Below are positions 46,200 to 58,094 of a stretch of DNA of 64,000 bases, piece by piece. The stretch comes from Eupeodes corollae (Eukaryota > Arthropoda > Insecta > Diptera > Syrphidae): contig NC_079149.1 of NCBI RefSeq assembly GCF_945859685.1, forward strand, positions 39,459,136 through 39,523,135, given 5' to 3'. The first letter of the stretch is position 1. The number at the start of each line of letters is the position of its first letter. Position numbers and translations under genes: made by a program. The notes under the pieces are model-generated. The model did no database searches. It had not been told where the DNA came from and saw nothing but the letters and a program-made list of their open reading frames with translations.

Positions 46200-47690
46200 A
46201 ATTTTAGCACTCCCGATCTGACAGTTGTCAGATTTGAAGATAAGAATACACATGGTTTGCTGTTGGCCTTTTTTTTCTCTGCCCATAATGCACCATCACC
46301 TCTGGAGGAGGTGTGCAAAATCATAACCGAAGCTAACATCGAAAAGGAAAACCTTCTGATCGGAGGCGACGCAAATGCTCGGCATACCCTTTGGGGAAGT
46401 TCTGTGATCAACGAACGAGGTGAGCCACTTTTTGATTTTATTATTGAAAATAATATGACCATTTGTAACAGAGGCAATTCTCCCACTTTCGTCTTTCCGA
46501 GCTCGGAAAATTATGATGGATGGGAGGATGTGCTTGATGTTACTTTAGTAAACAATCTTAATTTAGTAGTGGAGAATTGAAGAGTTTCCCCTTTGAATTT
46601 ATTTGCGGACCACAAGTGGATTCTTTTCCAAGTTCCAAGTTTCCAAGTCGAAAAACCCTCCGCCTTACAGAAATCCCAAAAGAACTGACTGGACGAAATG
46701 CAGTCAAATTGCTGATTCCAAACTAAGCAACTTACCGAATCTCACTGAATCGATAGGAGCTCATGTGGAGCAAGTCAATTCCGTTATAAATAGAGAAAAT
46801 ATTTTGTGGGCCATCAATACTTTTTCTCCATATAAATCCCCAGGCATGGATGGCATACTACCAGTTATGCTTCACAAGTTGCATGATGTGGCAGCTCCAT
46901 TGCTGGAACAAATTTTCAAAGGATGTCTCCTTCTCAAACATGTGCCCATGTCGTGGAGACAGGTAAAAGTAGATTTTATCCCGAAAGTGGGTATGCGAGG
47001 TCACGAATCCGCGAAGGATTTCAGACCAATAAGCTTAACATCTTTTGTGCTTAAAACCTTGGAGCGCATTCTTGATTACCATATTAGAGAAATCCTAGTT
47101 GGAAGACCTCAGCATGCTTATCTTAAGGGCAAATCTACGGAGACTGCCCTCCATGAGGTAGTGCGTACGGTAGAACTAACAATCCATTATAAAGAATTTA
47201 CTCTTGCCACCTTCCTAGACAAAGAAGGTGCTTTTAACAACGTCCTTACAGAATCCATAGAAGAATCGCTCGTTAAGTTCGGTGTAGAAGACTTCATTCG
47301 AGAATGGATTATTTCCATGCTCAGTGGTAGGAAGATTCGAGTCAACTCTAGACAATACATTCGCAACAAAACACGTGAGTAGGTGAACACCCCAGGGTAG
47401 CGTCCTTTCGCCTCTTCTATGGCTTCTGGTCATGGATACAATTCTCGTTAAATTAGAGAGATGTGGAGTGAAGGCGGTAGCCTATGCGGATGATTTGGTG
47501 CTATTGGTGTCAGGAAAGTACACCTCTGTGATTAGTGAAATCACGGAGTCAGTGATCTTGGTTAGTAGTAATTGTTTTTTCATCTTTTTATTCAATCAGG
47601 TCTATGAGCTTCAACCAGAAAATGTTCACTTCACTTATACCCTACTGTGGGTTTTATTCGAAAGATATTTATTTTTCTAAAAATTTCCCC
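46200..47690 (+). mobile_element. LOA-type non-LTR retrotransposon fragment 1
   Basis: The endonuclease end (LLIGGDANARHTLWGSS, MTICNRGNSPTFVFPS, WEDVLDVTL) is followed, after a deletion, by a 259-codon open frame with reverse transcriptase motifs SPYKSPGMDGILPVM, DFRPISLTSFVLKTLERI, HAYLKGKSTETALHEVV and FLDKEGAFNNV. A later frame carries AYADDLVLLVSGKY (YADD intact) at about 47480. The region between (RGTPQGG equivalent) is frameshifted. The RNase H part is missing. LOA/I-type by motif style. Confidence 0.85.
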
Positions 47691-47799
47691 TTTAACTCAA
47701 TTTATGACAGAAATATTTTAAATTTAAATCTATTCCAAATCTAATTCCTAATTCGAAGTCAAATTACAATTAGCTAAAATTCAAAATAATTAAAAACAA

Positions 47800-48225
47800 A
47801 ACTGCACCTCGCACGCTCGTCGTTGATTATGAATGAAGACTTGCATTTACACGCTCACAAGGTGCAATTTCCTCAAGAACTAAAACCTCTTCATCAATTC
47901 AAGAGTCGCGTCGTCAGTGGTCAGGATGGTGGCAAGAAATGGCAACAGCGGATAATAAATTTTCGAAGAAAAGAATCTTCAGTGTTGAGGCACATTTTAG
48001 TCTCAGTCTCAGCAGCGTTGCCGCATTTGGGCGAATGATAATCCAAGAGTCAAAAAAAGGGGCTGCTTGGTACGGTTTATAAGCTGGTGGCATCATCGGG
48101 CCGTGTTTTTTTCCAAAATGAAGCCGGGCAGGCAGTTACTGTGAATTGTGTCCCGAATTAGAAGACATGGGTGTGGACGATATGTGGTTTCAACGCAACG
48201 CATCCACTTCTATATAAACATTATT
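47800..48225 (+). mobile_element. Mariner-type (DUF4817-type) transposase remnant
   Basis: Reading LHLHAHKVQFPQELKPLHQF, then RIWANDNPRV and DDMWFQRNAS in shifting frames, matching the middle of DUF4817-type transposases (LHLHPYKIQ..QELKP; CRIW; DMWFQQDGA). No ends identified. Confidence 0.65.
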
Positions 48226-49516
48226 TAAAAGAAGATTTTGTGCAAGAATTTAAGCAATGATTGGTATTACAATTATTTACCATTCATCATGGAAATATTA
48301 CTGAAAAGTTCTTGTGTTAATGGTTGTATATTTTTAGCATACCAAAATTTAAAGCCAACAAATCAGAAAGGCATAAGTATAACTTTACTCTTCGTTCACG
48401 TCTTATCTCGAATTCGTTTTATTTTTTTTTTTTTTCAAGTTAAAACTTTCAAAATATATCAATTATGTATTTTTGAATAAATTCAAATCGCATTTGAAAA
48501 ACTACCATCAGCTTATTTATTATTATCATAGGTCTTTAGATTCGACATTCTTATCAGTAATAATTATTAATTCCGTTATAAAAAATATTTTGTTTCAATT
48601 TTATACCTTAGCATTCTTTACTCTATTCTATTTATATGTATATTTTTGTAGACATTTTTAAATTACACGTTTTAAACATTCTCTCGTGATTTGTGAGTTT
48701 TTAAAATAATATAATAGTCGATACTGTTGATAGTACTTATTAACAAAATTGCATTATGACGTTATTAATAAAATTAAATGGAAAAATATCAAAAGGTTTT
48801 AGTTCCGCTCTTTTTGAAAATGAATGTGTATTCCAATTTATTCAAACAATTATTTAAAAAAAAAACTATAAATGTAAACCTTTAATGCAATTAGAATAGC
48901 AATTTGAAAGTAAAATAATAAAAATAATCCATTGAGTAAAAGAAAAACCTTGAAAATGACTTTTTTATTGATTTTTTACTACAAGTACTATTTTTACAAT
49001 TTAAAACAAGTGTTAGCAATTTATTTTCAGAAAATTGATAAGTCTAGTATTTTATTGTTATGCAATCATCTACACAGATTCACTTTGGGATCATCACTTA
49101 ACCTTAACTCCTTATCAACAATACAAATTTGTCTTATCAATTGAATTCTTTCAGTAAAACACCAACAAACCTGACGAACCTCACTTTGCATTTCAACACA
49201 AACACGAATTTAAAAAAATATAGAAACGGAAATAAAAATAAAAGTTATTTTTTCATATTCAAATATTTTTCGCTTTCTTGCTTTCTCTGAAAGCAGATTT
49301 AATTTGCTTAAGATTGAAAAACAAGTTGTTGGTCATTTAGACTTCCAATTAAAACTGGCAACACTTTGAAATATCCTTCGTTGAAGATCATCAATTGTTT
49401 TATGGAATAAAACAAACAAGCATTTTTAATTAACTTCTTGTATTTGTTAAAAAAAACGAACATTAAAACGAACAAAATTAAACTACGCACTTCTTCATAA
49501 TTATGTTGCCTCCATC
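48226..49516. other. 3' flank of hexokinase 2, no gene seen
   Basis: Very AT-rich DNA with no supported feature. Any minus-strand hexokinase 3' untranslated region would lie near 49300-49516. Confidence 0.5.
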
Positions 49517-50872
49517 TCAACCAGTGACAGTGGCAGCGACTAGAGCAGCACCACGTCCAGATCCATCCTCGGAAAGCATCAAATCAAAACTAATATTCGG
49601 ATTAACCAATTCCTTCATCTTTTCCTCCATGTATTCATTGAATTTTGGATGAAGTCTGTACACTGTTCCATCGACGCCTACAGTCGAGTGACCTTCATTG
49701 ATTTTGTTTATCATTGTAGCCTGACTGCATGCAACTAGATGGGCTGCTCTTCGCGATACACACTCGCAAATGTATCTCACTTCGGCGCACTCGTCGTTGG
49801 TGGGCTGCTTCGATAAGCCCAAATCGGTGAGAATTCTTTTACAATTAGTCCAGTCGCCTTCTTTGTCTTCTTCAATTTCCGACACAAATCTCGTCTCAAA
49901 GCTGTCAGACATGGCGAGTCTCTGTAATTGTTGTTTTCCACAATTGGGGAAGAGCAGTTTCTTGTCGATGGCCTTAAGAAGAACCAATCGAACTATCTCA
50001 CCCATGTACATGCCCGAAATCATTTTCTCGTAGATCTGCTTGCCAGGATTCATTGACGCTCTGTCAATGCTTTTATCTTCATCCGTTCGGATAAAGTCCA
50101 ACGAACCACTTTCTCCGAATGCACCCATTTCCGCATTGACAATGACGTAAGGCTTGCCCGGCTGCCCGTCGTATAATTCTACATTCTCCACTCGCTCCAG
50201 ATAGCATGCATTGCAACCGGTGCCGATGATCACCCCAATGTGGCAGTTCTTATTTCTGTGCGCGCAGGACATCAAGGTGCCTGTTGTGTCGTTAAGAATC
50301 GCAACAACTGATATGGAAATATCACCTCGTCGTTTGATAGCATCTTTCAGCAACTCCACAACATCCTCGTTCTCAACCCCAGGGCAGTTGAATCCCTTTG
50401 TCCAGCGGATCAAGTATCCCTTTGTGAGTCCAACTTGCTTGCAGGGAAACGAAAATGTGAAACCCAGATGAAGATGGTCCTCTAACAGATCCTGTTCCTT
50501 CATAAACGTAGCCAAACATTCGGCTATGTGGTCAAATAGCTGCACTCCCGGACCGGTCATAATCTCCTGGGATATAGCATAGGTTTTTGACTTTATATCT
50601 GCCTCGTGATGTGCCTTCAAGGTCACCAGCAACACACGGAAGTTAGTACCACCCAAGTCCAAGGCCATGTAGCGACCAATTTCTTCACCCGTAGGCAAAT
50701 CCTGAACGTATGTTACGAAACACTTTACATCTGCTTGGTCGTGCGTCCGTTTACATAATCCGCGATTCAATTCGTTCAGAAATCTTCGATTAATCTCGAG
50801 CAACTGACTATTGTCGAGTATGAACTCCTCCATAAGATTGCGACATTTGCGCGTTGTTTTAGTAGTTGACAT
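49517..50872 (-). CDS. Hexokinase 2, complete, intronless
   Basis: Second single-domain hexokinase, 451 residues from ATG 50870-50872. An upstream in-frame ATG (50920) would add 16 residues, but the chosen start gives MSTTKTTRKCRNLMEEF, which aligns with the start of hexokinase 1, and has the same CAACATGTC context. All motifs are intact: LDLGGTNFR, FSFPC, TKGF, the catalytic Asp in LNDTTGT, GTGCNACYLE, VNAEMGAFGESG (NTE reads NAE here, with the Glu kept), EKMISGMYMGE, GVDGTVYRLHPKF and SEDGSGRGAAL. By eye it is about two-thirds identical to the copy at 36056, mainly differing after residue 300. It runs in the same direction as AGGF1, inside its large intron. The head-to-head pair (starts facing each other's flanks) suggests inverted duplication with later transposon expansion between. 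Confidence 0.97.
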   Translation of the reverse strand: MSTTKTTRKCRNLMEEFILDNSQLLEINRRFLNELNRGLCKRTHDQADVKCFVTYVQDLPTGEEIGRYMALDLGGTNFRVLLVTLKAHHEADIKSKTYAISQEIMTGPGVQLFDHIAECLATFMKEQDLLEDHLHLGFTFSFPCKQVGLTKGYLIRWTKGFNCPGVENEDVVELLKDAIKRRGDISISVVAILNDTTGTLMSCAHRNKNCHIGVIIGTGCNACYLERVENVELYDGQPGKPYVIVNAEMGAFGESGSLDFIRTDEDKSIDRASMNPGKQIYEKMISGMYMGEIVRLVLLKAIDKKLLFPNCGKQQLQRLAMSDSFETRFVSEIEEDKEGDWTNCKRILTDLGLSKQPTNDECAEVRYICECVSRRAAHLVACSQATMINKINEGHSTVGVDGTVYRLHPKFNEYMEEKMKELVNPNISFDLMLSEDGSGRGAALVAATVTG

Positions 50873-50963
50873 GTTGGCTTGTCTGATTCTTAAAATCAAC
50901 TGTCGTTTTATTAAAATCACCCAAGCAGCTAAGCACTCTAAGCAGCACCAATTATTATGAAAC

Positions 50964-50972
50964 TATCTTATA
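50964..50972 (-). promoter_or_regulatory. Possible TATA box of hexokinase 2
   Basis: TATAAGATA on minus, about 92 bases before the start codon. Position and orientation fit a core promoter, but the surroundings are AT-rich. Confidence 0.35.
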
Positions 50973-52510
50973 GACAAGACTTAGTATAATCTAAAACTTA
51001 GTCGCTGTTTGATAATCGAATTTGGTCTTAGTCTTAGAGAGCTGAGAAAGTGGCATAACATTTTTGTTTTTTTCTTTTTCTCTATGAAATATTATTAATT
51101 TTTTTTTTATTTTTTTTTTGAAGTGTGTTTTAGCGTTAGCCTGGACATCAATAATAAGGCTATATAATAAACTGATAAGGGCAGTGTCGTATCTCTGCAT
51201 TTATGATGCGTTACGTAGGTGTAGAAAAACTTACATACTTTACATAGTTGGTTTTGGTTATATTGATATCGATATTGATGGTCATGGTATTGTTATTGAA
51301 ATAAAAATAAATTCTAAAACTTTGTCAACTTAAGGATTAGAGTTGAAGGTTAAAGAGATTATTGGTAGAGTGAATATATTTTTGTTATGTCGGGGTTATC
51401 GATCATAACATAAGATAAGTTAAAAAAATAGAAAAATTATTAAATTTATTGTGTTTTTTGTCTCATGGCTCATAGAACTAAATGTCTCGATTTGTTTAGT
51501 CAGTTTTGATATAAAGTAGGTCTCTTTAATTAGATCTTTTTAAAGGAATGTGTCTTATTTCAATTTTACAAAAATAAGTTTGTAATGAATAAAACTAAAT
51601 CAATTTTGATTTTTATTAAGTTTATTTGATTTAACTTAACTAAATAGGGGATAAGACTAATTAATTGTGGACAGATTATTTATATAGACGGCCTGAAACA
51701 TGTTTATAGCTTCTGAGGAGTTCCAATTGTGCAACAATACTTGTAGATTCGATACTTGGATGCTTTTTAAAAGGCACTGCAATTAGAAGCTTTGAGGAAA
51801 CTAAGGAGGATTGGTGGACCTGTTTGTGACGAGGGTCGATTTTTAAAAATATACCTCTAACTCAAAGCAGATATTGTGGAACAAAATAATTTTAGTAGTC
51901 TATCTCTGTTTGCAAAAGCAAAGAGGGAACATATCTTACAATTAACAACAACGAGAGCGGTTATGTTTACGCTACATAAATTGTGTAGATTGAGATTCAA
52001 AATTTTATATGGAGCTTTTTGACATTGCTGATGCCATTTTTTTGACTTGCTATTTGCAGCTTTTTTGTTGGTATTTGAGCGCGTTTTATTTTGTTTACAA
52101 GTTGAAAGTTTTGTTTTCATAAAATAAGTAAAAGCTCATTTTTGTGAAATATTGTTTTAACGCAGATAATGAAGTCAAGAATTCTTTGAACAGCTTAAAT
52201 TCATGTTTTTTGCTAAGACCTCGTCCTATAGAACTCTAAATTTCTGGTGTACATAATTCGTTCGCAAAGCGTTGTTGTAAAAGAGACAATGGTCATGTAT
52301 AATACCGGAAAATAAGATTCTCCTTAAAAATTAGAATGACTAACATTAACATGACATGACATTGCATGAACATTCATTTGTAAAGAAAGTGTGTTTACGT
52401 TTTCATCCACATATTTTAAAATCCCTCAAAAGAAACTGTAGTCTCGATTGGTGTAAGGAAATAGCTTGAATAAGTGTATTTCATAATAAGATTATGAATT
52501 ATGAATCTAT
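50973..52510. other. No gene seen
   Basis: AT-rich intron DNA, with a poly-T tract near 51100-51119. Nothing supported. Confidence 0.5.
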
Positions 52511-53140
52511 CAGCCCTATTCTGCTATTCACGTGGAACATATATTCGATTCACCCAATCGATTCCTTTTCACACTGCCTTTGCATTCTGCTATCCATCGG
52601 GTGAACTACATTATCCCAAACCAATTTGACATTCAAATAAACAGCTATTCATGTACAAATCTTGGGAATGTTGGACAAATTGTTTTGATTCATAGAAAAA
52701 TTAAGTTTAATCAATCTACCTAAATTGAATAATTTGTGTAATTTTTGGAAATGGGCAGTGTTGGATTTTTTATTCCAATTGTAAGCAGAGGAATAAGAGA
52801 ATCCTCAAACAGAGTGCTTCGGAGAAATGTTTAAAAAATGTCTTCCTTCCCCTAAAAATGTTAATATTCTTTTATTTATAAAACAAATATTCTAAATTTA
52901 GCAATAAATTAGTTTTCACTTACATTTTGCTTACAAAAATTAACAAAGCAGACATCAAATGAAAAATCCGCTGCATTTTATATGCGGATCTAAATTGTAT
53001 AGAATGAATGCTTTCACGTGAATAGAAGAATACGACGCAGTGTTACCGACGTTACCGACATACACAGATTCACTTCGAATGAATAGCAGAATAATGATTA
53101 GTGAAAAAAGTTCCCCCGGGTGAATAGCAGAATAGGCCTG
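52511..53140. mobile_element. MITE-E, 630 bp, with repeated subterminal motif
   Basis: Ends CAGCCCTATTCTGCTATTCA and the inverse CAGGCCTATTCTGCTATTCA, flanked by TAT on both sides. The motif CTGCTATTC or its complement GAATAGCAG recurs inside both ends (about 52585, 52640, 53018, 53078, 53118), with variants. No coding capacity. Superfamily unknown; a 3-bp duplication is suggested. Confidence 0.75.
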
Positions 53141-53600
53141 TATACCATGAGCTTGAGCCATCTTTCACGAATTACTCTCATACGCTTAATAATAGTAAGA
53201 AGCCAAAATAAATTGTATCGTACACAACAAATCAAAAGCTTACTTCAAATCAATAAAACTACTTATATCTTAAGTCAGTATTGGAAACTATTAAATGTGC
53301 TTAGATATCAAGGCTTCATAACTAAATTATTATCTATAATTATTATCTACAATTTAGTTCCATTTTTTTATTGAAAATTTAGTTTATAATAACTTGGAAA
53401 TGCAGTTAAAAATGGAAATCTAATATAACGCGTCCAATCATTCTTATCTTGAAAAAGCAAGCCCTTGTCATCAATTGAAATATCTGATTTTTTGAAGACA
53501 GCAAACATTGTATGGTTTTGTCTTCACAAATCAACTATAAATTGCGTGGACCTGGCCATCGATTTAAATTCAAGAGCTGGAAACGCATGAAAATATATTG
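53141..53600. other. No gene seen
   Basis: AT-rich, no signal. Confidence 0.5.
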
Positions 53601-53604
53601 AACC

Positions 53605-53800
53605 GAAAAATAATGTTCAGTGATAAGGCCAATTTCTGCATAAATACGTACATCAACAACAAAGATACAATGCACATAAGATTCGAAAGCTGTTGAAATG
53701 GATAAGAGTAATTTTTTTGTCTGAATTTTTAGTGGCGTAAACGTTATCAAGGGCCAACTCTATACCAACTACATTTGGGCCGAAATATATTATGTAGACC
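53605..53800 (+). mobile_element. Possible mariner-type transposase scrap
   Basis: Reads FSDKANFCINTYINNKDTMHI, close in pattern to FSDEAHFhlNGyVNkQNmRI of DUF4817-type transposases (first catalytic Asp region). Very short and degenerate. Confidence 0.35.
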
Positions 53801-54999
53801 AATACAATATACAAGCACTACACTGGGAATTTTGCACGGACAATTTGAGAGCACCTTGCTTTTGTTTGTAGAGTTTTATGAAGGCAGAGGTTAAAACAAA
53901 TAAATCACAGACCAATAATGAATAATTAGATATTTGTAACGTTCGCCTTTCACAGAAGCCGCAGCAACTATTTGATAGATATTTAGATCAATTTAAAATA
54001 ATAACCCCACATTTCTTACTCTATTTTAACTCCAGTTTTTAAAAGTAAAAATTGTTTAGATATAAAAAGTGCTTGCAAATTGCGCCACAAGAAATTAAGC
54101 CCGCGAAAATTTTAAACCTTTCTAACAAGATATCAGATTTTCTTTATTTTATTTTATACATTTGCTAACATTTTTTTTTAATTTACAGAAATTGAAAACG
54201 ATTTTAAAACATTATTTTAAAAAACATTAATTTGGCTTGCTATTTTTTTTACAATTTTTGACTTATTTCTCAAAATAAATCGAAAAAAAATTAAAGCACT
54301 TAGAAGGTGTTAAGGTGCATTTTTTTAAATTTAAGGTTTTTTTCTACAAATGAACGTTTTACATGAAAACTTAAAAGTCTGACTGTGTACTCTTCTATTA
54401 CCTATAGATTCGTATTCAGTCAAAGACGAAGGTGTTAAATGCATACACTTCGGGAATAATCAGTGTGGATGAATGTGTTAAATGCGCTAAAGTTCTTTTT
54501 ACACAAAAATAATGATATCTGACTTATTAGTTTTGTGAATAAAGATCTTATGTGCACACTTAACACCTTTATCCAAAATGTATTTTTGTTCATTCATTAA
54601 CAAATTCATCAAACTATGTTTGCGCTTACTATGATAATGTATCTAATTATGAATATTTGTTGATAAGTTAAATAAATAGACCATTTCTAGCAAATTCTTG
54701 TTGAAGACAGAGGTAATTTAAATTAATTGTTGTGCCATTGAATCCTCAGAATCGAAAACCATATTTTATCAACTCAAACAAGTTACACGGTGTTTGCTTC
54801 ACTTGTACTTAACGCGCAGCATATTTGTTGAAAAGAGGAAGGATGCTTCATATGGTATTTAAAGCGAATCAAGAAGCTACTGGTAAGAACAACTTATTCT
54901 TAGTTGTTTGTTATTAAAAAAAAACCTTTAATCAAATGGTTTTAACGGAAAGGGCTGAAGAACAGATCGCTAGAAATTGCTTGTCCACTTATACACATA
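53801..54999. other. No gene seen
   Basis: AT-rich. A loose inverted similarity (GGTGTTAAATGCATACACTT near 54431 against TGTGCACACTTAACACC near 54553) may mark a small degraded element. Confidence 0.4.
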
Positions 55000-56470
55000 A
55001 GAGGAAAGAGGAAACCACAATGGTGGGCTTGACTCGCTCAAGAAGGAATGCAGGAATCTTTTCAACCGAGCCAAAGCTGCAAGACTAGCCTCTCATTGGG
55101 ACTCCTACAAAGAATCCCTAAGAATCTACAAGAAGGCACTAAGGAAATCCAAGCGATCTTCTTGGCGATCCTTCTGTGGCATGATAGAAGAAACTTCTGA
55201 AGCCTCTAGGTTACGTAAAATTCTTTCAACTAATCCAGCTATGCCAAGCTGCTTGAAAAATACAGACGGCTCCTGGACAAATTCAAGTAATGAATCGCTG
55301 AACTTACTATTGGACACTCACTTTCCTGGTAGTTCTCTTACCGAAACTTGCAACAGTTTTACACGTTCAAGTTCAAATACAACATATCCATAAGGTCTGA
55401 TCACAAAGGATAAGCTACAATGGGCTCTCAACAGCTTCAAACCATTTAAAGCTACAGGACCAGATGAAATAATACCAGCCGAACTACAAAAAGCTTCTGA
55501 TATAATTGCACCAATCCTTGAGGCAATTTTTACCAGCTATCTTTACCTGGTCCATGTTCCCTCAGCATGGAGAGAAGTTAAAGTTGTTTTTATACCTAAA
55601 GCAGGTAAATGCTCCCAAGTCAATCCTAAAGATCTACGACCTATAAGTCTATCATCATTCCTTCTTAAGACCCTGGTAAATCGGTGGAAACAGCGTTACA
55701 CACTTTATTATGCACCATCGAATATTCCCTCAATCATAAAGAGTTCACTATGGTTGCTTTCCTTGACATCGAAGGTGCCTTTAACAACGTGGACACATCT
55801 GCAATCACTTCTGCACTGACATCTCTAAATTTAGAGAGTTCGCTTCGGGAGTTAATTCATTTAATGCTTACTAGCAGAATAATTAACTCAAAACTGGGCA
55901 ACTCTTCTAGCAGACGATTCGTTAGTAGAGGGACACCGAAAGGTGGTGTTCTACACCCTCTCCTCTGGAACCTAGTGGTGCTGGGCCATAGAGACATTCC
56001 AGGTAACTGTAAGGCAGATGAACTCGCCAGGAACGGTACAGTACAGCCCATCCTACCACGTTTGGCAAGTACTGGCATAGCAATCGCTACTTGTAAACTG
56101 CTAATAATGCAAGACGCTGCGAGGAGGGCATGCACCAGGTGGACCAACATCACCACGTGTCAAGCCACAAAAAACATGGCCAACACTGGATTTAAAACGT
56201 TCAAGATGCTTGCTCTCTCTAAGCAGATCGCATATAAGCTCGATAATAGGTGTCATAACCGGACACTTGCAGAAGCTGTATGGACGAGGAAGAGGAAGTA
56301 ACGGTTCTTCATCTTCGCTGCACATGCCCTGCTCTAGCTCGAAAACGCAAGAATTACCTAGGAGAATTCTTCTTTAACGATCTAAACAATCTAAATCATA
56401 TCGGTATAATCAGCCTCTCACGTTTCGTAAGGGCCTCTAACTGGTTCCATTGAGCTTAGGAGGAAGCCTC
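55000..56470 (+). mobile_element. LOA-type non-LTR retrotransposon fragment 2, RT joined to RNase H
   Basis: A pre-RT region (SLKKECRNLFNRAKAARLAS), RT motifs FKATGPDEIIPAEL, DLRPISLSSFLLKTL and, in a 205-codon open frame from 55684, TALHTLLCTIEYSLNHKEFT, FLDIEGAFNNVDT and GTPKGGVLHPLLWNLVV. At about 55977 this jumps directly to the end of RNase H (LGHRDIPGNCKADELARNGT), so the YADD segment and most of the C-terminal half are deleted in frame. Frameshift near 55680; dead. Same family as 46200-47690 by RT motifs. Confidence 0.87.
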
Positions 56471-56579
56471 TAGATTCATGTGGTATCACAAATACTATGA
56501 GAATTAATGTCAAAGTAAGATAAAAAAAAACATACATTTTTACAGTTCCTAGGTAAACATAGGTACTTAATTTTTAATA

Positions 56580-57960
56580 CACAGGTACTAAAACTGATGC
56601 TTATGATGTCCTTTCTGTGAAATCAAACACTGCTCTTCCAGTTCCCAGAAGTATTAATAGTAGCGAAGACAACGATGAGTACATTCCCGATTTAGAAACA
56701 GTAACTAGCAGTAGCAATGATACGGATTTAAGGGAAAATGAGACCACGTTTGAGCCAATAGTAGAACCTAAAGATACAATAGTATCTGATGTTGTTCCAA
56801 AATCTCCAAAAAAAAAAACAAAGAAGAAGCCCAAAGACCATATGCAATGGAAAAAATGAAAGGCTGCCTTGTTAAGAGCATAAGGTAAGGAATATATTTC
56901 TCAAAAAGGTGTAGTTATAAAAGAAAAAAAGAGTCAATAATGAAAACTTGTGTAAACCTAGCAAACACTTGCTCTATCGGTTTTCAAAAAATATCGCTTT
57001 GAGTGCAAGAAAAGAAATGCTTTCTGGAGTTTATAAATTAGATGACAACGCGAAAAATGCAGCGTTGTTTAGGAGCATTCAAATAAAATCTCCAAAACGA
57101 AGGGCAACCGTAAACAAAAGAAACGTAACCTACGAATATCACATTAATCTTGTTGGAAAATCAGTTCGGTTGTGTCAGTTTGCTCTTTGTTATCTTTTCC
57201 AAATAGTTTAAAAAAATATTGAGAATAATACAGCAAAAGCTCAGTTCTGGACAGTCAGTTCCCTCACCGGACAAAAGAGGAAAACATCTTGTTCGGGCAA
57301 ATAAAGTTCAGGACAATGTAAGGGCCTGCATATGCAAACACATATGGGAGAAGAAGAAAAATTTGACTGTTAACAGTCGAATAGTTTTTTCCTGAATACC
57401 GTTTATTTTAATACATATGATTTTAAATCTTTGAAGACTTGTAGTAACTATATAATTCGCAGTTGCTCTATGTAGCTCGGATTATATAGAATCTTTATTT
57501 ATTCGGGAAAATATGCAACAAGACAAAGTGTAATGGTCATCTGCTGATGAGCCCAACCATTACATCGGTGCAAAACGCATATATGAATACTTTTATGATG
57601 GTTTATATTTATTTTCTTGATATTAAATCATTATTATTAACATATGGGAGCTTCCTGCGGAAGAGTCGCATTATTAAAGATATAAAACCCCATTTACAAG
57701 AAGTGGCTAGCTCCCTATGGACGTACGTTCAATCAAACAGTGACATTAAGCATAGTGATCTTCTTATTATTTGGCCTAATTTATGAGACCAAAAAGAAGT
57801 AGGAAACAGATTTTAAGCAGAATTGAAAAGGTTTTGCGAAAACACGAGGCAATTTGCACGGCAGATCAGTACCGAGACCTCATAAGACCTGCTAGTACAA
57901 AAAAAACCGTTGTTATTGACATACAAAATCATTTTTGTTAATTGAGTGATCTTCAATATA
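56580..57960 (+). pseudogene. Decayed copy of an unnamed insect repeat-protein family
   Basis: The first frame (56617-56859) is acidic then Lys-rich (NSSEDNDEYIPDLETV, KSPKKKTKKKPKDH). The second (56948-57211) reads LLYRFSKNIALSARKEM, FRSIQIKSPKRRAT, VGKSVRLCQFALCYLFQI, followed in other frames by SGQSVPSPDKRGKHLVRANKV and VRACICKHI. Later pieces at 57640-57960 include RKHEAICTADQYRDLIRPA. The order resembles a family of multi-copy arthropod proteins (Cys-rich, VC-K-AF, P-D-RGKH, then a transposase-like part) that I know only as uncharacterised. Many frameshifts. Function unknown. Confidence 0.45.
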
Positions 57961-57979
57961 AGCTTAACGTAAACAATTC

Positions 57980-58094
57980 AAAACCTAGTCACTGATAAAG
58001 CTTCGGTTCCCATCGATCACCGAAATCAAGCATCAGTGAGCTCGGTTAGTAGAAAGATGTAGTACCGTATCAAAACCTACAGCGTGCTGTTGTC
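57980..58094 (+). pseudogene. 5S rRNA-derived sequence (pseudogene or SINE3-type head)
   Basis: The stretch CGGTTCCCATCGATCACCGAAATCAAGCATCAGTGAGCTC and then GGTTAGTAGAAAGATG...ACC...CGTGCTGTTG follows the 5S rRNA order, including most of the A-box and C-box of the internal RNA polymerase III promoter. The first 25-30 bases and several helix positions are diverged. A pyrimidine-rich TTCTTTCTTTCTGTC stretch follows. Too diverged for a working 5S gene. Confidence 0.7.

Noticed and set aside
57980..58094. A functional 5S rRNA gene
   Set aside because: Too many substitutions in paired regions and a diverged 5' quarter.
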